A program made the translations under genes and the position numbers. Of a stretch of 64,000 nucleotides of DNA, positions 46,611 to 55,578 are shown piece by piece; position 1 is the stretch's first letter, and each line of letters opens with the position of its first letter. The DNA is taken from positions 124,001-188,000 of the forward strand of contig CAVYYF010000003.1 of NCBI GenBank assembly GCA_963772675.1. The letters run 5' to 3'. The notes beneath the pieces were generated by a model that saw only the letters and a program-made list of their open reading frames with translations, was not told the origin of the DNA and searched no databases. The DNA is from JAKAGZ01 sp963772675. Lineage in GTDB: Bacteria; Bacteroidota; Ignavibacteria; Ignavibacteriales; Ignavibacteriaceae.

Positions 46611-47318
46611 TTAATTTACTTTTACATCGTCTACTATTCTGCCGTCATTAAGTACAACCTTCCTGCGCAGGTAGCCAATAACTTTTTCATCATGCGTAGC
46701 GAACAGGAATGTTGTTTTTAATTCATTATTTAATCTCAGCATAGTTCCAAGTATGTTGTGAGAATTTGCAGCGTCAAGATTTGCAGTAGGCTCATCGGCA
46801 ATAACTATTTTAGGTGATTTCACCATTGCTCTTGCAACAGCAACTCTCTGGCTTTCACCGCCGGATAATTGATTTGGTCTCGAATTTGCTTTGTCCGTAA
46901 TGCCGACCCATTCCAATGCACGCATAACAAGTTCTTTTCTTTCCTCCTTATTTTTTTTCAAAAGTAAAAGAGGAAACTCAACATTTTCAAAAACCGAATA
47001 GACAGGCAAGAGGTTGTATGTCTGGAAAATAAACCCTATTGATTCGTTCCTCAATTTTGCTGCCTCTTTTGGATTCAGATCATTAACATTTTTATCCATA
47101 ACAATCGCGTCGCCATCCGAAGGATTATCCAATGCACCTACAATATTTAATAACGTTGTTTTCCCGGAACCACTCGGGCCGACAATCCCACAGAACTCTC
47201 CCGTATTTACTGAGAGATTAATTTCGTTTAAAGCTCTGAAGAATTTTTTCCCCATCGGGTAATCTTTAACGAGGCCATTTATTTTAATTATGCAGGAATT
47301 ATTCATAAAATGTTCCAT
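46611..47318 (-). CDS. LolD/MacB-type ABC ATPase
   Basis: A 235-residue ATPase that energises the two FtsX permeases. Walker A is GPSGSGKT near 43-50, the signature is LSGGESQRVAVARA, and Walker B is KIVIADEPTANLD, with a switch histidine in FATHDEKV. All key residues are present, unlike the degenerate ATPase elsewhere in this window. It lies 15 bases before the first permease. Two in-frame ATGs (47318 and 47306) are possible; neither has a clear ribosome binding site. Confidence 0.92.
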   Translation of the reverse strand: MEHFMNNSCIIKINGLVKDYPMGKKFFRALNEINLSVNTGEFCGIVGPSGSGKTTLLNIVGALDNPSDGDAIVMDKNVNDLNPKEAAKLRNESIGFIFQTYNLLPVYSVFENVEFPLLLLKKNKEERKELVMRALEWVGITDKANSRPNQLSGGESQRVAVARAMVKSPKIVIADEPTANLDAANSHNILGTMLRLNNELKTTFLFATHDEKVIGYLRRKVVLNDGRIVDDVKVN

Positions 47319-47329
47319 GTGTGGCAGAA

Positions 47330-48448
47330 TTAATAATTATAGATCAGCATCAGTTGTAAACCGTAACCTGAAAGAAGAGACGAATTACCATTAAAAAAAA
47401 TACTCCTGCCATACTCCGGGTAATGAAACAAAGACAAATTTATAATAAAATTATCGTAAGTTCTTTTAACCTGGAAATAATGAAAAATATTTTTGTTGCG
47501 CCAGTCATAATATTCCTGGAGCGTCAGGTTATCGAGCAAATCGGGAGAATATGTTATCATCATCGCCGATATATTCCAGCTTTGGTCCGTTTCCCAAAAC
47601 GATTCAGAAAAAGTTATATTCATATGTTCTGCCATAACATAGATTCCGCTTCCCTCCGGGATTGTGTAGTCCGTACCTACTGTAGTCATTCGGTTCCACT
47701 TATAGGCAACCAAATCAGAGATGCTCTGCTGAAAAACCGCCTCAAACCAGAGACCAATTCCTGCATCCCAGTGTCCATCCAGAGCATAGCGATTTTCACT
47801 GTAGTTATATAGCATTGCATCGACTTTCCGGGTATGAAATGTACCTGCAATTTCACCCGAGAGCAAAGGTAGTTGTACACGTCCGCCAAACTCGGGAGCA
47901 TTTTTAACGGTAGGTAATATTTCATAACCCGTGTTATCCGTATTACCGAAAAGACACCAGAACCATAACATAGAATTATCCAGGAAATTATACTTAAAAC
48001 GTAGAGCATAAACTCCATCAGTTAAGTTAAGCGGATCCCTGGGATCAACTCTATCAAACCACATAAGGGAACGTAAAAGCCGAGCCGGACCGAAATCTAT
48101 TTTTTGAAGACCCAGTTGCATTTCAGATTGTGTTGAAGAATAACGAAGGATTGCACGGTAAGTTTTAAAGTTATGATTTCCGGATTTAAAATTCGTTTCA
48201 TAATATGTGTTGAACATTAGTTCGGAGTTTAATACATCATTTTCATTAAGAAAAATACTGTAATTTAAATGAGGGATATAGCGCATACCGAAATATCCAT
48301 TCCATTTATTGTGAACTCTTACCTCGGATCCCCACGTAGAAATCTGTCCATTAAAATTAAAAACCTGGCTTTTACCAACTTCCGAAAATATCAACAGAAG
48401 GAGTCCGCAAAGGACAATTCTCTCTTGAAATATTGTAAATTTAGACAC
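47330..48448 (-). CDS. Porin-like outer-membrane barrel protein of the Lol-like cassette
   Basis: A 372-residue exported barrel with a signal peptide (IVLCGLLLLIFSEVGKSQ) and alternating strands ending in LMLIYNY. A conserved-looking LQKIDFGPARLLRSLMWFDR (residues 105-124) followed by DPRDPLNLTDG recalls the D-P-x-D-P motif of DUF1302/alginate-export-like barrels. The GTG at 48448 is preferred because AAGGAAA lies ten bases upstream and it avoids the lipoprotein gene; an ATG at 48487 would overlap it by 23 bases. It lies 11 bases before the ATPase gene. It could be the outer-membrane outlet of the cassette, inferred from position. Confidence 0.75.
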   Translation of the reverse strand: MSKFTIFQERIVLCGLLLLIFSEVGKSQVFNFNGQISTWGSEVRVHNKWNGYFGMRYIPHLNYSIFLNENDVLNSELMFNTYYETNFKSGNHNFKTYRAILRYSSTQSEMQLGLQKIDFGPARLLRSLMWFDRVDPRDPLNLTDGVYALRFKYNFLDNSMLWFWCLFGNTDNTGYEILPTVKNAPEFGGRVQLPLLSGEIAGTFHTRKVDAMLYNYSENRYALDGHWDAGIGLWFEAVFQQSISDLVAYKWNRMTTVGTDYTIPEGSGIYVMAEHMNITFSESFWETDQSWNISAMMITYSPDLLDNLTLQEYYDWRNKNIFHYFQVKRTYDNFIINLSLFHYPEYGRSIFFNGNSSLLSGYGLQLMLIYNY

Positions 48449-48464
48449 TTCGTTTAACTTTCCT

Positions 48465-48902
48465 TTATATATTTTTTGAAAATTCAAGAGTTACTGGCAC
48501 TAAAATACCGCTGTCAGGGTCGGTTAATGTAGTAGCTACCTGTAATTTATCTCCATTTAATTTAATCAGAAAGGTTATTGATCCTGAATCAGAAATTAGT
48601 GTAAGTCTTCCATTTTCCAGATTCCATGTACCATTATCATTTATTATATCCCCATTATAGTTTTGATACCGCTGGTAAGTCCGGCTGCTATCCAGTGTAA
48701 TAGTGAATTCTATATTTTCTTCTTCAGGAGTCAGTTCTTTTGTGCCAGAAGAATATGAGGCAATTATTTTTGTCAATTGCCAGCTTCCGATGATTTCATC
48801 TTCAGATACAAATGGCCCGTTAATATCCCCCTTACAGGAAATAATTGTGAAAGTAATTAATATAATAAATAAAGCCGGTAGGGATTTTCTTTGATAAAAC
48901 AA
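48465..48902 (-). CDS. Lipocalin-like lipoprotein
   Basis: A 145-residue lipoprotein (cysteine 23 in TIISC) with an eight-strand lipocalin-like body. The first strand has EIIGSWQLTKIIA, a pattern common to Bacteroidota lipocalin-like lipoproteins, followed by FTITLDSSRTYQRY and GTWNLENGRLTLISDSGS. The start codon is TTG at 48902, as no ATG is available before the signal region. It starts the operon that continues with the porin, ATPase, permeases and LolA-like genes. A lipid or hydrophobic ligand is possible but not shown. Confidence 0.75.
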   Translation of the reverse strand: MFYQRKSLPALFIILITFTIISCKGDINGPFVSEDEIIGSWQLTKIIASYSSGTKELTPEEENIEFTITLDSSRTYQRYQNYNGDIINDNGTWNLENGRLTLISDSGSITFLIKLNGDKLQVATTLTDPDSGILVPVTLEFSKNI

Positions 48903-48990
48903 ATAGTCGCCTATAAATTCTAATTTGAATTTGAAATTTGTTTGAAAAAAAATTTTGTTATGGAAATAATTTCATCTGAAAAAACGTATT

Positions 48991-50214
48991 TCACTCATAC
49001 CTCAACGCTTCAATCGGGTCAAGATTGGCAGCTTTATAAGCCGGATAAGTACCAAAAACAAGGCCGACAAAAACACAGATTGTCAGTCCCACTAATACCC
49101 AGTCGTAAGGAATAACTGAAGTTGCATTTAAAAGACCACCCACAAGATTCCCTATTCCAATGCCTAGTATTATTCCGATTATTCCTCCTGCACAACATAA
49201 TGTAATAGCTTCAACAAGAAACTGATAGAGTATATTCCATTTATTTGCTCCAACGGCCTTTCTAATGCCAATTTCCCTTGTCCGCTCCGTAACGGAAACA
49301 AGCATAATATTCATTATTCCAACGCCGGCGGCGAGCAGCGCAATGACAGAAACAACTATCGCCCCAACCTTAACGCCGCTTGTTATATCATTTATCTGCC
49401 CTATTAAAGATTCGTTGCTCATAATTGCAAAGTCGTTTTCTTTTCCGGGTAGGACTTTCCTGATAGTTCTCATATATCCTATTGCAGCATCTATGGTAGC
49501 ATCATAATCGTCATCATTGTAAGTCGTTACTGTTATACTAACATTGCTTCTTCTCCCTCCATACATTGAGTAATATGTTGTGATCGGAATTATAATATAA
49601 TTATCCATAGTTTGTCCAAATATAGCCGGCCTTTTTTGAAGTACTCCTATAATCAGCAAAGGTCTTCCATCCACCTTCGCGTACTGTCCAATCGGGTCTA
49701 TTGCCGGGAATAATTTATCTACTACATCCGGTCCTATCAAACAAATATTAGCTGTATACCGAATGTCATTTGATCTTATTTCCCTACCCCTGTCAATTTT
49801 TATATTTGCAGTATTTAGGAAGCCCTCGGTTATTCCTGCAACAGCTATGTTAGGATTGGTTTCAATACTACCGTACTTAATCACGGCACCTCCGCGTGAC
49901 AAAGCCGCTCCCATATATTTGGCCTGTGTAAGCAGACCTTCAAGCTCATAAAAATCAGTGAGAGTTATATCCTTCCTGTTCCTGAACTCTTTGGAATTAT
50001 TTTTGTTAAGCGGGGGATATTTCATTATTTCAAAACTGTCCTTACTAAGGAATGAAAAACCGGAATTTATTGTAGTCTGGAGCATAGTTATTATGGTCAT
50101 AATAACTATGATGGAAAATATACCAACAACGATCCCCAGAATAGTAAGAGATGTCCTGAGCTTATTTTCTTTAATAGATTGAAAAGACTGAATAATTATT
50201 TCGAAGAGATTCAT
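48991..50214 (-). CDS. MacB-type ABC permease P5 (subtype A)
   Basis: A 407-residue permease without an ATPase domain. One membrane segment at about 20-45 is followed by the periplasmic MacB_PCD domain (46-275) and three segments to the DPIEALRYE end. It is the last of five tandem paralogues. It shares with the third copy the features FLSK near 55, SNDI or TDVE-type turn with a GPDVV motif, GQY near 190, DDDY and MSNES. The VTERTREIGIRKAVGA coupling loop is complete. A 121-base gap precedes it. The single ATPase far upstream (55579-56298) should energise it. Confidence 0.9.
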   Translation of the reverse strand: MNLFEIIIQSFQSIKENKLRTSLTILGIVVGIFSIIVIMTIITMLQTTINSGFSFLSKDSFEIMKYPPLNKNNSKEFRNRKDITLTDFYELEGLLTQAKYMGAALSRGGAVIKYGSIETNPNIAVAGITEGFLNTANIKIDRGREIRSNDIRYTANICLIGPDVVDKLFPAIDPIGQYAKVDGRPLLIIGVLQKRPAIFGQTMDNYIIIPITTYYSMYGGRRSNVSITVTTYNDDDYDATIDAAIGYMRTIRKVLPGKENDFAIMSNESLIGQINDITSGVKVGAIVVSVIALLAAGVGIMNIMLVSVTERTREIGIRKAVGANKWNILYQFLVEAITLCCAGGIIGIILGIGIGNLVGGLLNATSVIPYDWVLVGLTICVFVGLVFGTYPAYKAANLDPIEALRYE

Positions 50215-50335
50215 ACTATAAAACCCCCTATAAAAATCTGTTTACAGCTACCCTCTAATGAAAAATAAAATAAGAATAGGTAATAAACAATAAAAAATCT
50301 GTCATAAGTTAATCGACAGCTTTTTCTCTTTTTAT

Positions 50336-51568
50336 TTACTCATGTCTAAGTGCTTCTATAGGGTCAAGGTTAGCAGCTTTGTATGCTGGATAAGTTCCAA
50401 ATACAATCCCAACGAATACACAAAGCGAAAGGCCAATTGCTACCCAGTCATACGGAATAGCGGATTTAGCATTAAGGAAGCCTCCTGCAAGATTTCCAAT
50501 TCCAACTCCAAGAACAATTCCAATTATACCACCGACCATGCAAAGCACAATTGCTTCTATCAGGAATTGAGCCATAATATTTTTTCTCTTTGCCCCTACT
50601 GCTTTCCGTACTCCAATTTCCCTTGTTCTTTCCGTAACAGAAACGAGCATAATATTCATAATACCAACTCCAGCGGCTAGGAGCGCTATAATTGATACTA
50701 CCATCGCCCCGATTTTAATGCCGCCGGTAATCTGGTTGATCTGGCCGATTAAAGATTCATTACTGAATATCTCAAAATCGTTTTCTTCACCCGGCGCAAC
50801 TTTCCTTATAGTCCTCAGATAACCAATAGCCGCCTCTATTAGCCTTGAATAATCACTTTTATTCTTTGCCATAACCATAATATTTACGCTTGTCCGGTAT
50901 TTCCCGTAAAATGACTGGAACGTTGTAATCGGCATTACAACAAGATTATCCTGGCTGCCGCCAAACATAGCCGGCTTCGGTTCTAAAACTCCTATTACGC
51001 TCAAGGGTTTGCCGTCAACCCTTACCGTCTGACCCACGGGATTTATACTCGGAAAAAGTTTATCAACAACATCTTTCCCCAAAAGGCAGACGTATGCTGA
51101 ATTTTCTTCGTCGGTAGGTCTCAAACCTCTGCCATAAGCCGGATTCCAGTTATTGGTTTTTAACCCTCCGACAGTTTCTCCATATACCCTGATATTCGGA
51201 TTAGTTTCAACATTTCCGTATTTAACTATTTTCCCGCCTCTTCTTTGCTCGGCGGCAACTTCCTTGGCACCAGTCAATAAAGCTTTTAACCTGTTGTATT
51301 GATCCAGAGTAATGTCTGCCCTGTTATGGTATTTTTCGTGATCTCTATGCCCACCGACCCTGAAAGCCGGGTATTTCTGAACCTGGAAAGTATCCTGGGC
51401 AAGGTCTGATAAACCGCCTTCTATACTGTTCTGAAGCATAGTTATTATTGTCATAATTACTATAATAGAAAAAATACCGACAACAACACCAAGAACAGTT
51501 AATATTGTTCTTAACCTGTTTCCTTTTATTGACTGAAAAGCCATTTGAATTATTTCGAAGAGTTTCAT
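50336..51568 (-). CDS. MacB-type ABC permease P4 (subtype B)
   Basis: A 410-residue permease with the four-segment MacB layout. It shares subtype-B features with the second copy: GETVGGLKTNNW, a GKDVVDKLF motif, SVNIMVMAK and IFSNES in the periplasmic domain, and DWVAIGL in the last segment. The periplasmic domain binds the adaptor or substrate in MacB. The VTERTREIGVRKAVGA coupling loop is complete. It is separated from the third copy by 124 bases and from the fifth by 121, unlike the tight spacing at the operon's start. Confidence 0.9.
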   Translation of the reverse strand: MKLFEIIQMAFQSIKGNRLRTILTVLGVVVGIFSIIVIMTIITMLQNSIEGGLSDLAQDTFQVQKYPAFRVGGHRDHEKYHNRADITLDQYNRLKALLTGAKEVAAEQRRGGKIVKYGNVETNPNIRVYGETVGGLKTNNWNPAYGRGLRPTDEENSAYVCLLGKDVVDKLFPSINPVGQTVRVDGKPLSVIGVLEPKPAMFGGSQDNLVVMPITTFQSFYGKYRTSVNIMVMAKNKSDYSRLIEAAIGYLRTIRKVAPGEENDFEIFSNESLIGQINQITGGIKIGAMVVSIIALLAAGVGIMNIMLVSVTERTREIGVRKAVGAKRKNIMAQFLIEAIVLCMVGGIIGIVLGVGIGNLAGGFLNAKSAIPYDWVAIGLSLCVFVGIVFGTYPAYKAANLDPIEALRHE

Positions 51569-51692
51569 GCAGTGTTCGGGGATTAAAACCTATAATTTCA
51601 ATTAATTGTTGCAAGATAATAGAAATGTAATCCAGTTCAAACTAAAATTACACAACTGGATTTAGACAACTTTACAATATGAAAGGTTTAAT

Positions 51693-52925
51693 CTATTCAT
51701 ATCTGAGCGCTTCTATGGGGTCAAGATTAGCGGCTTTAAAAGCCGGGTATGTACCGAAGACTACGCCTACAAAGATACAAAGGCCGAGGCCGATAAGAAC
51801 CCAGTCATACGGAATTGCCGCATCAGCATTCAGCAGGCTGCCGGCCATATTTCCTATACCTATGCCGAGAAAAATTCCGACGATTCCTCCCGCTATACAC
51901 AAAAATATCGCTTCGACAAGAAACTGAACGAGAATATTTTTCTTTTTAGCCCCGACGGCTTTCCTTATCCCTATTTCTCTCGTTCTTTCGGTTACCGAAA
52001 CAAGCATTATATTCATAATCCCGACACCAGCAGCAAGCAGCGCAATGATTGAAACAACCATGGCACCTATTTTAACCCCGCCGGTTATATCGTTGATCTG
52101 TCCGATAATAGATTCATTGCTCATAATTTCAAAATCATTTTCCTCTCCGGGAGGAACCTTTCTGATCGTTCTCATATAGCCAATAGTCGATTCAATTAAG
52201 CTATTATAATCGTCGTTGCTGTATGACATAATCGTAATATCGACACTGCTGTTTTTCCCACCGTACATTGAATGAAAAGTTGTAATCGGGATTGCAAGGT
52301 AATTGTCGAAACTCTGTCCGAAAAACTGGGGACGTTTTCCAAAAACCCCGATTACCCGAAGCGGTCTCCCGCTGACCGAAACGTATTGTCCAACGGGAGA
52401 AATGTTTGGAAATAATTTTTCAACTACATCTGGGCCGAGCAAACAAACATCGGAAGAATGCTCCACATCGGTCTTATTAATTTCCCTTCCGTATTCAACC
52501 GTCAGGTTGGCTGTTCTCATAACACCGGCGGTTATTCCGCTGATATATATATTTGGGTTGGTCTCTTTGTTCCCGTACTTAACAATAATTCCCCCTCTTG
52601 CTTTATCCGCGCCCATATATTTGGCATCTTTCAGAAGTTCTTCCAGTCTGTAAAATTCATCCAATGTTATATCCTTCCTGTTCCGGTATTTTTCACGCGC
52701 GTTGTGCCCGCCGGTATTTATTGCGGGAAATTTTTGAATCTGGAAACTGTTTTTGCTGAGGAAGGAAATTCCGTTATCTATTGTAGATTGCAGCATGGTT
52801 ATAATTGTCATTATAACAATTATTGAAAATATGCCGACTACAATGCCAAGCACTGTCAGAAGTGTCCTAAGTTTATTTTCTTTGATGGAGCGAACAGACT
52901 GGGAAATGATTTCTAATATATTCAT
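51693..52925 (-). CDS. MacB-type ABC permease P3 (subtype A)
   Basis: A 410-residue permease with the same layout as its neighbours. Subtype-A marks are FLSKNSF, GITAGVMRTANL, LGPDVVEKLF, GQYVSV, SNDDY and MSNESI. The ATG at 52925 gives the same length as its paralogues; an upstream in-frame TTG would add nine residues. It lies 137 bases after the second copy, and a terminator hairpin sits in between. The coupling loop VTERTREIGIRKAVGA matches the fifth copy exactly. Confidence 0.9.
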   Translation of the reverse strand: MNILEIISQSVRSIKENKLRTLLTVLGIVVGIFSIIVIMTIITMLQSTIDNGISFLSKNSFQIQKFPAINTGGHNAREKYRNRKDITLDEFYRLEELLKDAKYMGADKARGGIIVKYGNKETNPNIYISGITAGVMRTANLTVEYGREINKTDVEHSSDVCLLGPDVVEKLFPNISPVGQYVSVSGRPLRVIGVFGKRPQFFGQSFDNYLAIPITTFHSMYGGKNSSVDITIMSYSNDDYNSLIESTIGYMRTIRKVPPGEENDFEIMSNESIIGQINDITGGVKIGAMVVSIIALLAAGVGIMNIMLVSVTERTREIGIRKAVGAKKKNILVQFLVEAIFLCIAGGIVGIFLGIGIGNMAGSLLNADAAIPYDWVLIGLGLCIFVGVVFGTYPAFKAANLDPIEALRYE

Positions 52926-53014
52926 TATTGCAGGCCCCCTAATATTGAACAACGGGATAATCTAAATTAAAACTGGAAAAATATTTCTTCAAGATACTAA
53001 ACAAATAATAAAAA

Positions 53015-53035
53015 TACCCGTTAAAGTGACGGGCA
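53015..53035 (-). terminator. Hairpin between permeases P2 and P3
   Basis: TACCCGT (53015-53021) and ACGGGCA (53029-53035) pair with one G-T wobble, seven-base loop. T-rich flanks lie on both sides (ATTTTTATTATT on the minus strand, TTTTTTG on the plus strand), so it may act in both directions. It lies 28 bases after the P2 stop and may attenuate transcription into P3 to P5. Confidence 0.65.
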
Positions 53036-53062
53036 TTTTTTGTAATTTCTGCGGCTATTCAA

Positions 53063-54298
53063 TTACTCATATCTTAAAGCTTCAATCGGATCGAGATTTG
53101 AGGCTTTGTACGCCGGATATGTACCAAAGGCCACTCCGACAAAAACACATAATGTTAATCCAATCGCTACCCAGTCATACGGTATTGCGGACTGAGCGTT
53201 TAACAATCCACCCGCAAGGTTACCGATTCCAACTCCAAGAGCTATTCCGAGAAAGCCGCCAAACAGGCAAAGCATAATCGCTTCGAACAAAAACTGGTAA
53301 AGGATATAAAGTTTTTTCGCGCCGATGGCTTTTCTAATTCCAATCTCCCGGGTTCTTTCAGTAACTGATACGAGCATAATATTCATAATCCCGATTCCAG
53401 CGGCAAGTAAAGCAATTATTGAAACAACAAGCGCGCCTATTTTTACTCCGGCGGTTATTCCGTTGATCTGGGCAATTATGGTTTCATTACTGAAAATTTC
53501 GAAATCGTTATCTTTGCCTGGTTGATTTTTACGTATTGTTCTCAGGTATCCTATGGCAGATTCAATGGTGGAATTATAATCTGCCTTCGACTTAGCCATT
53601 ACCATTATGTTTACACTGTAGCTGTACTTTCCATACATCGACTGAAAAGTGGTTATCGGAGTAATAACATAATTGTCCCTGCCGTTTCCGAACATCTGCG
53701 GTTGTTTTTCAAGCACACCAATTACTCTCATCGGGCGCCCGTCAACTTTTACCATCTGCCCTATCGGGTTTATGCTCGTAAATAGCTTATCGACAATATC
53801 CTTCCCGATTATACAAACATTGTTTGCCCGGTCAACATCTGTTTGCATAAAGTCACGACCGTAATCAACGTGCCAGTTATTGGTTTTTACGCCTCCAAGA
53901 GTTTCCCCCGCCAATTGTATATTTGGATTAGTCTCAATATTACCATATTTAACAACGACGCCCCCGTGCCATTGCTCAGCGCCCATATAAAGAACTTTGT
54001 CCTTCATATTTTCTTCAAGTCTGTAATACTCTTCGAGCGTCAGGTCTTTCCTGTTCCTGAATCTATCCCTCCAGCCGGGTCCGCCTCCGCCGTTTTGCGG
54101 ATATTTTTGTATCTGGAAAGTATTTTTTGCGAGCTGCGAAACGCCATTCTCAATACTTTTTTGAAGCATAGTTATAATTGTCATAATAACGATTATTGAA
54201 AATATCCCCACTACAACTCCAAGAACCGTTAACATTGTTCTCAGCTTGTTGTTCTGAATTGACTGCATCGACATCGAAAAGATCTGGCTGATTTTCAT
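53063..54298 (-). CDS. MacB-type ABC permease P2 (subtype B)
   Basis: A 411-residue permease with the four-segment MacB layout. Subtype-B marks are GETLGGVKTNNW, GKDIVDKLF, SVNIMVMAK and IFSNET, and DWVAIGL, all shared with the fourth copy. Its ATG overlaps the P1 stop by one base (TAATG), so P1 and P2 are translationally coupled. A glycine-rich NGGGGPGW insert near residue 70 differs from the other copies. A terminator hairpin follows the stop, ending the tightly spaced block. Confidence 0.9.
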   Translation of the reverse strand: MKISQIFSMSMQSIQNNKLRTMLTVLGVVVGIFSIIVIMTIITMLQKSIENGVSQLAKNTFQIQKYPQNGGGGPGWRDRFRNRKDLTLEEYYRLEENMKDKVLYMGAEQWHGGVVVKYGNIETNPNIQLAGETLGGVKTNNWHVDYGRDFMQTDVDRANNVCIIGKDIVDKLFTSINPIGQMVKVDGRPMRVIGVLEKQPQMFGNGRDNYVITPITTFQSMYGKYSYSVNIMVMAKSKADYNSTIESAIGYLRTIRKNQPGKDNDFEIFSNETIIAQINGITAGVKIGALVVSIIALLAAGIGIMNIMLVSVTERTREIGIRKAIGAKKLYILYQFLFEAIMLCLFGGFLGIALGVGIGNLAGGLLNAQSAIPYDWVAIGLTLCVFVGVAFGTYPAYKASNLDPIEALRYE

Positions 54299-55533
54299 TA
54301 TTCGTACCTCAACGCTTCAACCGGGTCCATTTTTGCGGCAGTATAAGCGGGTGCAAATCCTGCAGCAACTCCGGTTATTAATGAAACAATTATCGCTATA
54401 ACAACGGCGCTGTACTCCACGGAAGTAGGTATAAATTGGTTAACTATCATGCTAAGTATAATCGCGAGAATAAGACCTATAAACCCTCCCATTAAACAAA
54501 TAGTGGAAGATTCCAGGATAAACTGAGCGAGTATTGTTCTTCTCTTTGCCCCGATAGCTTTTCTTAGTCCGATCTCCTTTGTTCTTTCCCTAACCGAAAC
54601 AAACATTATATTCATAATTCCTATTGCGCCGACAAACAAAGAGAGACCGGTTATAAATAAACCGGCAATTTGTATAACACCAACAACAGAATTAAAATTC
54701 TGCATAAGTGCTTCCTGCTGATTTATAGAAAAATCGTCCTCTTCATCATATTTCAGTCCCCTAACCTTTCTCATAACACCTTCGGCTTCATCCGCTGTTT
54801 GTGCTACCATTGCGGGACTCGACGCACGCACATTTATCTGGATACTGTTACTGCGCCGGCTCATAAAATATTTGAATACACAGCCTATTGGAACATATAC
54901 CTGGTTATCAGGATTGAAGGGACCAAGAATAAAGCTGCCCTGCTCTGCCAATACGCCCACAACTTTAAAATTTTCATTTCCAATCTTTATTTCTTTATCG
55001 AGCGCGTCGCCCCTGGGAAACAGGTTTTTGGCGATTTCGCTCCCAAGAACCACCACGTTCCGGGAAGATTTGCTTTCTACATCAGAAAAAAATCTTCCAA
55101 GGTCAAATGTAAAATTTGTGGTCTTCACATAATCGCCGTTTGATCCTGTTAGGAATACATTATCTACCGTTCTGTCTTTGTATTTTACACTCTTGTTGCT
55201 GCTTACAGCCGGGGCGATCGCGATTGGTGTTTTGGCGAGTTCTTTAAATTTTTCATAATCTTCCATTGTAATGTTTCTTCTGTTCCTTACCTTCCACCAT
55301 TCAGTATTACCGAACCAGGGCCATTTGCCCACATATAACACGTCGGATCCAAGTGCGCTGATTCCTTTCTTAAAGGAGTTATCTATTCCGTTTATCGCAG
55401 TAGTCATAAGCACAACTGAGGTAATACCGATAACAATACCAAGCATCGTAAGTATAGACCTTACCTTGTTTGACCGGATTGCCCTCAATGCGATGAACAA
55501 TCCTTCTTTAAGTTCAAATAAAATTATATCCAT
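54298..55533 (-). CDS. MacB-type ABC permease P1 (divergent)
   Basis: A 411-residue permease with the MacB layout but clearly less similar to the other four. It has its own features: ALGSDVLYVGKWPWFG, a SRNVVVLGSEIAKNLF motif and FVSVRERTKEIGLRKAIGA in the coupling loop. The end DPVEALRYE is conserved. It follows the ATPase gene after 45 bases and is coupled to P2. It is probably the original permease that pairs with the ATPase, and may be the fixed partner in heterodimers with P2-P5. Confidence 0.9.
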   Translation of the reverse strand: MDIILFELKEGLFIALRAIRSNKVRSILTMLGIVIGITSVVLMTTAINGIDNSFKKGISALGSDVLYVGKWPWFGNTEWWKVRNRRNITMEDYEKFKELAKTPIAIAPAVSSNKSVKYKDRTVDNVFLTGSNGDYVKTTNFTFDLGRFFSDVESKSSRNVVVLGSEIAKNLFPRGDALDKEIKIGNENFKVVGVLAEQGSFILGPFNPDNQVYVPIGCVFKYFMSRRSNSIQINVRASSPAMVAQTADEAEGVMRKVRGLKYDEEDDFSINQQEALMQNFNSVVGVIQIAGLFITGLSLFVGAIGIMNIMFVSVRERTKEIGLRKAIGAKRRTILAQFILESSTICLMGGFIGLILAIILSMIVNQFIPTSVEYSAVVIAIIVSLITGVAAGFAPAYTAAKMDPVEALRYE

Positions 55534-55578
55534 TTTTTACTCTTTTAATTTTTAGAGTTACCCGTGATAGAAAAAAAG

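Noticed and set aside
47686..48018. 110-codon minus-strand open frame
   Set aside because: It lies inside the porin-like gene in another frame and has no recognisable features.
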